DNA of 64,000 bases from Capitulum mitella (taxonomy: Eukaryota; Arthropoda; Thecostraca; Pollicipedomorpha; Pollicipedidae), in assembly GCA_030062745.1 (NCBI GenBank), contig CP099847.1:27080923-27144922 (forward strand), given 5' to 3'. The position numbers and the translations under genes were made by a program. Positions 46,075 to 57,700 of this stretch are shown here, piece after piece. Within the stretch, counting starts at the first letter, position 1, and every line of letters begins with the position of its first letter. Below the pieces are notes generated by a model, which was given only the letters and a program-made list of their open reading frames with translations, was not told the origin of the DNA and ran no database searches.

Positions 46075-47245
46075 GTATGTAAAGGAGCCAACCTGTCCTA
46101 TCCTGAAAAGTGAAAAAATAAAAAAATAAAAATGATCTCCTGGATGGCCATTTTTTATTTCTGATCATGTGAAACTGGTGATAACCAGATGAACTAACCC
46201 CAAAGTGTTGCTGCATTCAGTGCATTTATTATGCTGATGACCATGGTCATTCCCTGAGTTGCCTGCATACATGTGTTTGCATACAGGAATTTCTGGAACA
46301 AAATTGTCCTACCATTTCAGTCGGATACTGGTAGATGACATACAGTCGCCCGCTCCAGTGGTGGAGGTGGTATTTGGATACAATGTGACCTCCTCCCGCA
46401 CTGTCAGCGTCGAGTGTGACGAGAACACACGCCGAGCTGTCGACTTGCTGCTGCAGCAGCAAAAGGTGTGTCCTGTGGCATTTGGTCATCAAGCTGTGAG
46501 GTGTGTAGAACTGCATTGGTGTGGGCCCAAATTATGATGAATTGATCACATTGTCCATCTCTTATACATTAAAGTATTAGAGTAATGTATCCAGATAGCT
46601 CCAAGTTGCACAGTACTAGATTACTGCCTGTTGTTCAGAAACATATGCCAGGCTTATTTTCGGTTTTGCAGTTGATATTTGGTTGTTGTTTGGAAATCAA
46701 TGTGCATATTTTAATGTCTCCAGTCACTGTGCTGGTGTATCTCTAAATCATTTGATATGTAAGCATACAGCCTTATGGAGCAAGTCTCCCAATCATTTGG
46801 TATTCCATACCCAGTGGCTTCATTGGGCCATGCTTTAAATCCACGCAGCACTTGAATCATTTGGCTGTGCACCTCAAGATCCATCATCTCACTCCCCTGA
46901 AATGGACCTGCCGTGGCCCCTCGACCGACGGCCAGTCGAGGACCGTTAGCGTTCACTGATGACGTTACTCGGCTGCGGGCCGCGACGTTCGTGACGCAGC
47001 CGTCCTGCCGGCAGCCGGAGCCCCAGCTGTCGCCGGCGGAGCTGCTGGCCCGGCGAGACCACGTGGTCGCCTGGCTGCGCCGCCACCGGCTGCCCGTGGA
47101 GCCGGCCGACGACCACGTGACCGTGGCCGGCGTGGCCACGCTGCACGCGCCGTACGCGCCCGGGGACTGCGTCTGCGATAATGAGCTGGTGCTGCAGCGG
47201 CTGGACGCCCTGCTGAAGAGCCTGCCGCCTCTCGGGGAGAGCTGA
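45923..47245 (+). CDS. GEMIN6: Gemin6, SMN-complex subunit with Sm-like fold, three coding exons
   Basis: Gemin6 pairs with Gemin7 through Sm-like folds in the SMN complex, which loads Sm rings onto snRNAs. Exons are 45,923-46,074, 46,321-46,465 and about 47,000-47,245, giving about 180 residues (human 167). FKNDPLELKEMMYTHVELLC and the VVSIDPVSE block match the Sm1 part. RILVDDIQ and VVFGYNVTSSRTVSV are the Sm2-like part. The last exon encodes LLARRDHVVAWLRRHRLPVE and TVAGVATLHAPYAPGDCVCD with NELVLQRLDALL, close to the human C-terminal domain. The splits are phase 2 then phase 0, and donors are GTATGT and GTGTGT. The start could instead be ATG 45,872, but an acceptor-like TTTCAG lies just after it (to 45,890). 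The last acceptor may be at 46,999 or 47,014. Confidence 0.88.
46321..46465 (+). CDS. GEMIN6: Gemin6 coding exon 2
   Basis: Encodes RILVDDIQSPAPVVEVVFGY through TRRAVDLLLQQQK after an ACCATTTCAG acceptor. The donor is GTGTGT. It is CpG-rich, unlike the preceding exon. Confidence 0.85.
47000..47245 (+). CDS. GEMIN6: Gemin6 last coding exon
   Basis: Encodes PSCRQPEPQLSPAELLARRD through LDALLKSLPPLGES and a TGA stop at 47,243-47,245. The chosen acceptor (CGCAG to 46,999) gives phase 0. An alternative AG at 47,014 would remove five codons. Confidence 0.82.
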   Translation, partial: PSCRQPEPQLSPAELLARRDHVVAWLRRHRLPVEPADDHVTVAGVATLHAPYAPGDCVCDNELVLQRLDALLKSLPPLGES

Positions 47246-47366
47246 CTCGGCACGGCCGCCCTCTGTACAGTGGGAGCCTGCTGGTGCTGCAGCAGCTGGA
47301 GGCCCTGCTGGAGAGCCAGTCGCCCGTCGGGGGGGGGGGGCCTGACTCGGCACGGCCGTCCTCCGA
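47186..47366 (+). repeat. tandem duplication of the Gemin6 3' coding end (95-bp offset)
   Basis: 47,186-47,266 (CTGGTGCTGCAG through GACTCGGCACGGCCG) is repeated at 47,281-47,363 with about 10-15% difference. A 12-base G run (47,329-47,340) sits where the first copy has its stop-codon region. The first copy spans the last 16 codons and the stop, so the second copy now lies in the 3' UTR. Confidence 0.85.
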
Positions 47367-47501
47367 TGTGGCCAGGGCGAGCCGAACCGTTGGACCTGTG
47401 TTGAAACGTAGGCTCTGTAAGGCTGCGCTGAACTTCAGTGATCACTTCTCGACGGCATGCGTCGATTGCTGTGATATTTGCTGCACTCATGCTGTTTTGT
47501 T

Positions 47502-47507
47502 ATTAAA
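47502..47507 (+). terminator. polyadenylation signal ATTAAA of Gemin6
   Basis: ATTAAA lies 257 nt after the stop, with TGTTTTGTT just before it and a GT-rich stretch after (TTTTGGTGTCTG). Confidence 0.5.
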
Positions 47508-47635
47508 TACAAAACATACTTTTGGTGTCTGTTTTTGCTGATGTCTCGGGAAATATTTGTTCCTGGTTGTCAAAGTAACTCCTACTGTGTAGGGTGCGCT
47601 CTGCCTTGGCTACCTCGCGGAACAGATCAAGAGCC

Positions 47636-47641
47636 TTTATT
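47636..47641 (-). terminator. polyadenylation signal AATAAA (minus strand) for the klingon-like gene
   Basis: AATAAA on the minus strand, about 1.0 kb past the stop codon at 48,664. It is about 130 bp from the opposing Gemin6 signal, so the two genes are tail to tail. Confidence 0.4.
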
Positions 47642-48663
47642 TTCAAAATCAAAGTACAGCATCGCTTAAAGCAAACACAAGGAACGTAACACGAGCTACA
47701 CCGTCATTCGGATTTTGTCTGGAGCTGCATAAATAGGTTCCGAGCGTTCGACCCGAGCGGACTCCCTCGCTCGGCGATATTTGCACCTCTGCTGTCTGTA
47801 CAAAGTGACTTCCTCTGGTGCGCGGCTTCGCGCACGCCACGTCGACAAGCGGCGCACAGCGGCCTCGAAGCGGAGCGAGAAGTTTGCGCGCGAAGCAGCC
47901 GCACCGTTCGCCGCCTGGCCGGGCACCACGTATCACGAGCACACCACGTAACCGGCGCCGGCTGCCGGCCGTCCGGTCGCACAACAACGCGCCGCCGCCG
48001 GCAGCCCGACGGTCAGCTGACGCGCCTCCGTCCGGCCGCGACCGACGCGGTCCGGTCGACTCCGCCGCCCCGGCCGTCTGCCGAGGGCCCGGACCGCCCC
48101 TCCTGGCCGAGACCTCGGCTCCGCAGCCTGCGGCGTCGAGCAGTGGCGGCTGCGCTCCGCACGAGACCCGGCGAAGCGTTGCGTCGGCGCGCCGAGCCGC
48201 TGCAAGCGGGCGTCTGCCGGCCGCCGAGTCGTCCCGCTCCGCTCTGTCGCGCCGGAGCGGCGGCTGCGGGCCGGCTGGAGCGCGTGGCGCGCGCCGTCGG
48301 CCGCCGCGCGCGCCGGACTAGTCGGCGCCGGCCGCGGACGGCCGGGGTCGGTCGCGGACCCGCCAGTGAAGCCGGGCGACGCCGCCCGTCGTGTCGCCCC
48401 CTCTCCGTCGCGCGCCAGCGTAAGTGGAAAACGTAACCTGAGGAGGCCGACGGGCTGTTAGGACCTGGCGTGTTGCCTGTCCGCAGAGGACTGGACACCG
48501 CGCAGCGCCGCCCACTGCGGTGCTTTCGACCGACAACGCCGTGCGCTGTACACGACAAACGCCGGAGTCTCCATCACGGCTTCTTTCTATCGGGTGTCGC
48601 AGGTCACATGAGGACGCCAGACTGGAGAGGGAGGGCGCCTACCTAAACCCGTGACCAGGCCGC
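47642..48663 (-). other. putative 3' UTR of the klingon-like gene
   Basis: GC-rich sequence with overlapping Arg/Ala/Pro-rich frames on both strands (for example 47,818-48,321) that show no domain. Interpreted as untranslated sequence between the last coding exon and the polyadenylation candidate. Confidence 0.4.
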
Positions 48664-48761
48664 TCACAAGACGACCACCAGCGCGAAGATGGCCGCCAAC
48701 GAGGCGAGGAGGCCGCTCCGGAGCGTGCTGGCCCCGTTCGGGTCCGTCGAGCCGAGGGCCT
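48664..48761 (-). CDS. klingon-like gene exon 8 (GPI-attachment signal, stop)
   Basis: Encodes ALGSTDPNGASTLRSGLLAS followed by LAAIFALVVVL and TGA. Small residues near NGAS are candidates for the attachment site, followed by a short spacer and a hydrophobic end. The acceptor TTTCAG is strong and phase 1 in matches exon 7. Confidence 0.8.
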
Positions 48762-51700
48762 CTGAAACACGGCGAGACGCGGTCAGGCGCCGCCCCGGAA
48801 CCGGCCGCTGCCGAGCCGTCGCAGCCGGCGGAACGCGACGGTCGTTTTTCCGATGTGGATTTCCTGAAACGCGACTGGTCAATGCATTGTCGGGACTGCT
48901 GCCATTCGCGGGCAGAAATGACTCGCGGACGGCGGCATGTGAGTCGGGGCTACCGTTTTAGAGGCCACAAAGCCGCCACAAAAGCCGCGGAACACTGGGC
49001 GGTGAACGCTGAGGGCAGGTGACGTGGCGATGACGCGTCCGCGGCCACGGAACGTCGTCCGTGTGTTACGTTCACGGCTGGGAGCGTCGACAACAGCTCG
49101 GCGCCCGTCACGAAGGCCGCGAGCTGACCGGACCGGGGGGATGTCGGGACCCGTCTACTCGCGGCCACAGCAGGTCTTATCCGAGAACGGGTCCCGGCCG
49201 GCAACAGCGACACGCTTTAATCTTTCCGACGAGCACCGAAAATGACGTGGTGCCTGAGCGCCACGCAGACCAAGTAGTGACGCCAGATTTGTGGAGTGGC
49301 GCTTACTTTCCGACGCTGTTTTCGGCACAATGGGGTGCGCGTGCAGTTCGAACAGACGCATTTTATCCACTAAACTTGACGAGTTAGGGAAGCGTTAATG
49401 ACATTAAGGACGATGACTGTGGGAGACGTAACGAGAACAGCGGGAGTTACGGGACGCTAAGCGACATCCGCGCTGCATTTGGTAGGATGGTCCGGAAAAT
49501 CACGGCAAAATAATATGTCCATCTATTGGGCCAGCCCATAGCAATCGCATGCTGCTGGCACCCACGACACACGGGTTAATCCAAAGTTGGGGTAACCAAG
49601 TTCCCGTCACACTTAGCCCTTCGGGTATGAACCACGAAAACAAGGGCCTCGATATATCGGCCACTCTTCTCTGTTTTTCTCACGTCCGTCGTCACATCTA
49701 GCCGGATAAACAAGACATGAACCCGATATGTCTCCGTCACCAGCGTAGCCCACACACGCAGAAGCCAACACCGTAGCACACTCGGTGTAAGCTCATTCAA
49801 AACTCTGGCATTGCCATCAGACAACAACCTAGTCCATTTTTACAAACGTCTAGTCGCGTTGTTCATCGGGTACGCACAGCAGCTGGCAATACCGAGGACG
49901 GTCTCTTCCATAGTCGCTACGTCGGGATCCACGCTTTAAGAGCAACAGCACCCTTTATGCAATCGTGGAGCTGTCCACTACCAGCCGACACAGGACTCCC
50001 AGGTGGACAAACCAAGCAAAAGCACCCTGCATGCATGTCTACTCTCCTTACCTCCTCCCTTTAGGTCCGCCGCCGGCCCGTCTGAAACGCCGCGCATCGG
50101 ACGGTCACGACCAAACTCCAGGCCACCACGCGCTCGATCCAACGGCCGGCCACTCGAGGAGACGTCCGTCTCAACACAGCCTCCAGCGCAGCACGGCCGC
50201 TGGCCTCCCGCCGAAGCCGGAATTCAGTGTACGAGTTGAAGGTGGCCCCCTGGCCCACCCATGCTTTCGTTTCGGGAGGCGCCAGCGTGCTGCAACTCTG
50301 CTAGCTTGGAAACATCGTTGCCAGCCGAATCTCTGAACTAACACCGAACATCAGCAGCATCCAGCAGCTGGTAGCCGCGCCGCCTACCCCAGCCACCCTC
50401 CAGTTCCGCTGATTCCTCCCAGAAACTGACGCGAGCACAGGCCGGGGCGCCGGCGGCCAGCCCGGGCCCCGTCCCGTCACTCACGTGCTCCCAGCGTCGA
50501 TAGCCTGAACGGAGCGCTGGGCTCCTGACTCCAGCCGTACTTGTTGCGCGCCGTCACGATCGCCTCGTACACGCTGGCCGGCTCCAGGTCACGCAGCTGG
50601 AACGTGTACTTATACATGACGCTGCTGCCGCCATCTGACGACGGCGCCGCAACTACTACTTCCTCCCACTTCTTCGGGAGGGCGACGTCGGTGCCGTTCG
50701 TCTGAAACGAAAGAGGCATGCCTTACATCGAGCCCTCGCGTACCAAAGCAAAGTTTAGTAGGGATTTTGAAAAAAACACATTCGTCACATTTAGTCTGTA
50801 TGTGGCCTAAAACAATGGCAAACGTTTGTTGGCCGAGGCCGAGGGAAGAAATGCATTCTATTTCCAGCTGCGGCGCCCCTTGCATGTGGCCAGGTCAGGG
50901 TGGCCAGGTCAGGGTGGCCAGGTCAGGGTGACTCCCAGGGCGGGAGACAATGCGGAAACGAGACGTTCAAAGATGTCATGAACTCGTAAAGATGCGGCTA
51001 AAAACGGATGGCGCTTAGTATCGGGGTCCTCTTCCCTCTCATACAATCATACGCACGTCCCCTGCATCCATCACGTTCTTGTGGTCACAGAGAAGGGACA
51101 CTGCTTCATCAGTCAAAACAAAACAAGCACACCCAATGATCCAACAAACTAGCATATCCGGTGATCCAGCTCCGTTGAGCGCGGCCGCTGCACCGTTTCC
51201 GGTCAGCCGGCCCTCGCGACTCCAGGTGCGGCGCCCGCGGCGTGTTCGGTGCGCCGCGAGCGCCGCCGGAAGTGGCTGCTCGGCGGCGGCTCCCAGTGGC
51301 CGCCCATCTGCGCGCGCCGTGCGTGCACCCCCTAATCACGGCGGCTATAATTTAATACGCCGTCCGGCCGGCCGACGGCGTGTCCGGCAGTCAGACCGCC
51401 CGCCTCCCGGCCGGCGCCCGCCGTCCAAACAACAGCAGGACGATGACGGATGGCGCCTGCTCGTGTCCGGCGGCCGGCCCGACCGCTGTGACGTCACTGT
51501 CTGATGTAGTCCGGCGGCCGGCCCGACCACTGTGACGTGTAGTCGGAGTATCTTCTCCGGCCGGGACAAATCTGCTTCGCAAGATGTATGGTTGTTGTTT
51601 ACACTGTACCCTTCAATATTTTCTCATGCCTCAGTCACGTCGTCTCTTATGAGAGAACTGCCACAACTCGGTTTGGGGCAGTCTGCTACATTCCGACTGT

Positions 51701-54700
51701 CGGCGACGCACACCGACGCACCGTGAAAAACCGCGCCAGACATCGCGTGTACTCCTTCAAGCCGGCTCGTCTCTGCCACCATCCAGCTAAGTGCGCACGA
51801 GGGTCATCGTCAAGAACCTGTAAGTCTGCTGGCGATCCGAAGTAATGCTGGCCCATGGGGACACAAATGCCAGTGAAATCCTCCCGTGCAAATCCGTGCA
51901 GACGCCGCCGGGATTACGTCATGGCATGCCAAAAGGTTACCAAACGTCCATTCTAATCTGTGTGTATTTTCAGGCGCCATCTAAAGACGTGTCCCTAAAA
52001 CAGCCCTTGAATGGCGCAGGGCGTGTGACGACATCTTGAGCATAATATACGTTTGGCTGAAATTCGCAAATCTCTGGCACGTATCCAAAGCGCCAGTACA
52101 GGCATCAGTGTCGGCTGTCATAAAAATAATCTGCTCCTTTTCACCAACCAAAAAAAAAAAACGTGAGCTCCAACCGCAAAATCGCCGTTGTCGGAGGCTC
52201 GTGAACTGTGCACATGCACTAACATAACCTTACACCAAAAAAACAGCAAGGCATTATCTAGATCTTGACAACGTACACGATCTTCATGCCATGGCTGGGG
52301 ATTTCCGAGAATCACTTGCAGGACCTAGACAAAATCAGCCTGGATCTTTCCAGTCACTGAAATGAAGGGCCTAATGTTTGGCCCTCTGAAAAGTGGAAAG
52401 ATCTAAATATACCAGCCCCAAATCTCTGGATCTCCCGCCCTGCTGCGAATCCCCAATTCAATGCTCTCCTTATGCCTATGACCTTTAAATTCACAAAGGA
52501 TGGGATGGGGTGTGAGTTAAAGATAAAACTCGCACGTAATACAGACCATGCAAAGGGTAAAATTGTTCGCAAGACGCCCTACGCATTCCTTGTCGTGCCC
52601 GGCCCAACCGAATAGGCTTTCACCGTTACCATTAACTCGCACCTGCATATTACGGATGATTTATGAGGAGTTCCGGGTATTTTGCGATACCTCGCAGCCG
52701 CCATTCGACGCCCGGCACTTTCCACATTTATCAGCGTTTCACCCCTTCGCATTCCTGGCTTTCTTTGGCGGCCGATTCGCCGTGCCGGGCTGTTTTCCGC
52801 TGACGCGGCGGCCGCCCGGGGCGGCGCCGGCGGCGTTTTTGTCAGCGGGCCCGGCTCCCCGCTGTAATTATGCTAACAGCGGCGGCGCCGGTACCGCCCA
52901 GTTGCACGCCGGGCCGGCCGGCCGGCCGCCGTCCGCCGCCGCCGCCGCCAGATGGTGTGTTTGCGCGTCCATCGCGGAAGCCGGGCGGTGGTGACACTTT
53001 TGGGTCAGCCGAGCGGCGTCAGTCCTTGATGTGACGGCGCGATCAGAGCCTGCCCTCCCTCCCCGCCGGACAGACCGATCTCCGCTCCAGTTGACGCGTA
53101 GGCAGGCGATGCCACGGAGTGACCTGTGACCGGCGACGGCGGCTGCAGCAGCCGGTCCTCGCTCCGCGTCGCTGACCCACTCCGCGGCGGCGGCGGCACG
53201 TTTCCGTCCGCCGCCGGCCGGCCGCCTGCGCGCGCGTCAATCAAATCGGCCCTTTACGTCGCGCCGCCGGCCGGCGCCGGCGACGCCGCGGACGGCCGCC
53301 GCGGGACGTGACCGATGCGTTGGAACGCGCGGCCCACTGACATTAGGGCTGCAGAACCTGGCGATTCAGCCGCGGCCAGCTGACGGACGCCCACGCGTGG
53401 CCGACGCGGTGGCATGTCGAGCGCCGACTTTGGCCACGTAGCTGCTGCCAACGCCAATGAGCGAAGTCGATGATCTACGATTCGCGTCATCCAAAAATGT
53501 CGTCGCATTTTGTTTTGCATGCTGTAAAGGAATGATGTATGAGGAATGCGCTGGAGAGAGACAGAGCGATTACAGCGCCTGTAATTACCTCGACGTTCTT
53601 GTAGCTAATCTTGTACTCCTCGATGGGCGCGTAGCTTTCCACGCTCCACTGAAGCGTATACGTGTCCTTTTCATCGCCGTTCGGCTTCGAGGTGACGACG
53701 ACTGTGGTTGGCTTCCCTGGGAAAAAGCAGTGCAGCTCTAGTTCCACACTCGAGCGGACGAACTGAATTACAGATGGTGTGGAGGGTCATAGTCATACTG
53801 GACTTAACACAACAAACTTTATTCGTCCTATATCTAGAACCAGTGCACCCCGTGGGACCACCACTGTCTTCCCCTCGACACGAGATGCAATCATGTCCTC
53901 CTGCGCAAATCTGCAATGCCTCAAACTGTATCGGTGACCAGGTCCGCACGTGACCGTTCCAAAGACGTCGCACCCCTGCTTTTCGACCGGCCGCCGACTC
54001 TTCTCATGTCTCCTCAGCCCCTGGCGTTGTCTGACCCTGTCTCTGGCTCTCGAACCAATGCACTGCATCGCATCTCAACCCCTGACTCCTTCGATCCCTT
54101 CCTGATCGCTCCTGTCTCCGATACCCTGATCTATTCTGAACTGTCTGGTCTCTCCCATGAGCTCTCCCGCGGCCCAGCTGACCTCCACCGCCCCTCCCGG
54201 TCCAACCGCCGACCCCGACTGACCGGTCACCCGTGTCGGAACTCACCGGTGACCTCGATGGCCGTCTCGGCCGTGCCCATGTCGCTCCTGGCGCGGCAGC
54301 TGTAGCGGCCCATGTCGCTGTCCATCACCTTGTCGATCGACAGGCTGTACATGTCGCCTTCCTTGCCCTCCACGTGGTGCTTCTTGTCCAGCAGGGCGCC
54401 TCCGATCCGTTTCCAGGTCACCTGGCGGCGGGGGACGGCAGAGGTCGCGTCACGCCGGGAGCGGCCCGGTCATCAGGGTGAATGGATGGGAGGGGGGAGG
54501 GCAAACTGCATGGCGCTAGTGAGAAGCCGCAGGCTCTCGGCGACACAGAGGCGGTGGTCCGACCAGGCAGCGGAATAGAGGGAACAGGCCAGTGGACAAC
54601 GTGGCTGCAGATTTCCGAAAATTGTTTGGGGGTCAGATATTAGTTTAGAGTGTTTGGAGCGTTTCTTTTTAGATATGGCACAGGCCTAATAATACATTCT

Positions 54701-57700
54701 ACGAAAGGCGGAACATGGTCCAGACCCTTTCACCCCCCCCCCCCCTCCAAGGATCTGCAGCTAAGGTGGGGAGGATAGACGGCGTTCAGGATGCGTGGAT
54801 TATTACATGATTGATTGAGCACATGAAGCATGGCACTAGTCGCCTTTCAATGCTCTGGTAGTCAACATGCCGAGGTTCAGTGCATCCCAGTGGCACTGTC
54901 GTATCTGGACGAGTGGATATTATTGTTAACAACAAGAAAAGAAAACCAGACATTCCATCCTAGTGGGAACCATACAGCGCCTTTCTAGTCCGTATGAAAT
55001 CAACCCGAGTTATCAAAACAGTTCCGCCGTGATGAGACCGGAAGTTATAATTCAGTCTTCGACGACTGCAGTCCTCCCTCTGTTCCGCAGTGCGGCCTTA
55101 TCTCGGTCCCAAGCTCGGCGGAACGCGGCTACAGCTCGGCTGGCGGCCGGCCGGCTCCGCCCCGCCCCGCGGCTGTAAATCCCGCAGCCCCGCGCCGGCA
55201 CGCCGCGCCGCCGCGCCGCCGTCGCCCGGGGCAATGAAACCATCGCGCCCGACGCAAAAACGGCCGGCGCCGTCGCACGCAGACGAAACAAAAGCCCACC
55301 CCGAGACCGTGAATCAGAAACGGCGCGGCGCCGGCGAAAAAGCGCGCCATCTGTCCATCCCGCCGGCCGGGCGGCCGCAAAAACGGCCGGCGCGAGACGA
55401 GCGGTGGCGCAGCGCGCCGGCGGCGCCGCGCCGTTTTTGCCCGGCGGCGGTGTCGAGTGGTCTGCAGCGCGGCGGCCGCCGGTCGCCGGATTCCTGCTAA
55501 TTGGCCGCCAGGTAAAAATAATCCCGGCAAACCTGCGCCGCCGCGCCAGCAGCGATCGGTTCCGGCGGAACTCGGCGTCTCGAGCTGGCGGCCGCCGGGA
55601 CCGCACGCCCCGCGGGCATACCGGCGCACGGTCTGCCTCTGCCTCGCTCCGCCGTGAGGTATCACCCGAGCCCGGGCATCTGGGGCTCGTCACGCCAATC
55701 ACCACCGGCCACCAGAACCGTAGCCGGAAGCCAGATGGGTCAATTGACTCCTCCCTTATGGTCAGAGGTTGAAAAGAACCGGCTATTATAACAAACGATT
55801 TCTTGAAAAGGCAAAATCAATCAAAATCTTAAAATAATGCACCTCTATTTTCAAAATATTTAATTGTGCTGTTTGATAGGATCAATTTCCCCATGTGTGC
55901 AACGAAATTGCTATTAATAGTATCAAGCCTTTTTATTCTAACATTGACTCTTCGTTACGGAAATCCTCGCTATGCTACTCCTGGCCACCATGACGACGAA
56001 AGCAGACAATAACCGTTCAGGAAACTGCAATTCCAGCGCTCAAGTGGCCGCAGATCGGTTCATCTCTGGCCACCGACTGCAGCGTGTTGGTTGGACGGTC
56101 GCCCCACTCGCCCACCACCACCGGCGACGAAGGGTGCCAAGAGCAAGTCACCCCGGATCACATCGAGGGGCGATAGGGATGACGGTCCAGAGAGCGGAGA
56201 CTCCACGCCCGGCCGAGAGCGGCCGCTCTGAGTCGCGGCTGCAGAGCGCGCCCGCGCAGCTGCACGCACAAAAACTCCTCTGGCAATTATCATAACCGCC
56301 TGTCAGGTACCATCAGTCATGCGCGGCGCGGCGGCGCCGCCGGCAGTCCCTGGAGAGCGTCGGCAGACCGCTCTCCGCAGCCGCCGCCGCCGCCGCCGCC
56401 GCACTCCGAGAACTGGGCGGCGATTCTGGCGCGCTGTCGGCTGCGCGGCGCATTTGGCCTTTACCGGAGACACGACAGCCCGTTCAGAGTTCAAAGCGTG
56501 ACTGACTGTCCGGGATGCCCCCAAACTGTCTTGGCTGCGGCACGGTTTGTGACAATCTGCAGGTTGGCGCGTGACCACGAGTGGACAGGTCGTGGAAAGA
56601 TTTGTCGCGCAGAGGACCGAAGTGTTGACGTCACATCGCGCCTCTGTTCTCGCCTTCGCAGGGCCTTTCTGGCGTTGTCTATCTCGGTGCAACAACAAAC
56701 ACCCTGATCTGCTTCTCACATTACCTCTCTATCATCAGTCCAAACTAACTCTCCGGTGGTGGCCGGACCTCACTGGCTTCGCGCTATAAGAGCATCTCTC
56801 AGCGCTCCATGGTTATGCATCCTCTGCTCCACTCAGAGATGACGTCAGAGGGGCGTTCTGCGCCGGCGGCCGCGGACTGGCCGCTCCGGTTGCGCCGCGG
56901 GGCGGGCGTGGTGTTCGCCCGGTCTCGGGGGGGGGGGGGGCGGACACTGCGGCATTGCTGGCGGCCGCGGCGGCCGGTCGGCGTTCCGTCACCGTCGGCC
57001 GCCGGTCCGTCCGTCCGGGGCGCGCCAATATTCCCGCTGTGATTTTTGGCGCGCCCGCCCGGCCCGCGGCGGTCGGCGGCCCGCGCCGCCCGCTTCCGCA
57101 GAATCGATTACCATTAGTTACCATGGGCGCGCGGCTGCGTCGGTTTGAGTTCGCGCTCTCGCTCGGCGGGGGGGGGGGGAGCTGGGATTAGAAGTGATGC
57201 GGCCAGTCGGCACCGCCCACGTCCACAAAAGACGTTCCCCAATCGAGCAGCGGACAAAGTTGTTTCCGCCCCGTATTTCGCTGTCCGGTCACTCCAGCGT
57301 GGCCCACGGAAGACACATTGGACTCGCTGCGCTCGCACGTGCATGTCGTGTCCGCGTCCCTCACGCTTCGCTTGACCTCACGGGTCTGACGGAACAGAGA
57401 GTGAAAAACGACGTGTTGTGCACAGCGGCGGCTTTCACTTCGTGTAGCGCGGTGCACAGTGCATCGCGCATCAATGCACAGTGCAAGCACGTCATTCGCA
57501 GGACAAATGCCGTTTCACTCGTCGGCGGCTCGCCCGCTGGATGGCGCGGTGTAACAGCGCAGCAAAGCGGTGGGGCCCGCCGTGTTCTGCCCCCTATGTT
57601 CACTCTGCCGGTCACTGCGCCGCGCGCTCCGACGGTGGTCGGCGCAGACGCGTCGGCCAGCCACGCCCCCTTACGGCGCGGCCGGCAATCACGCGGTGAT

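Larger units (their letters stand above)
44702..46320. other. CpG-depleted block covering the 5' half of Gemin6
   Basis: About three CpGs in 1.6 kb. It includes the whole of the first recognised coding exon (45,923-46,074), which has none. CpG density jumps at the acceptor of the next exon (46,321). Confidence 0.78.
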
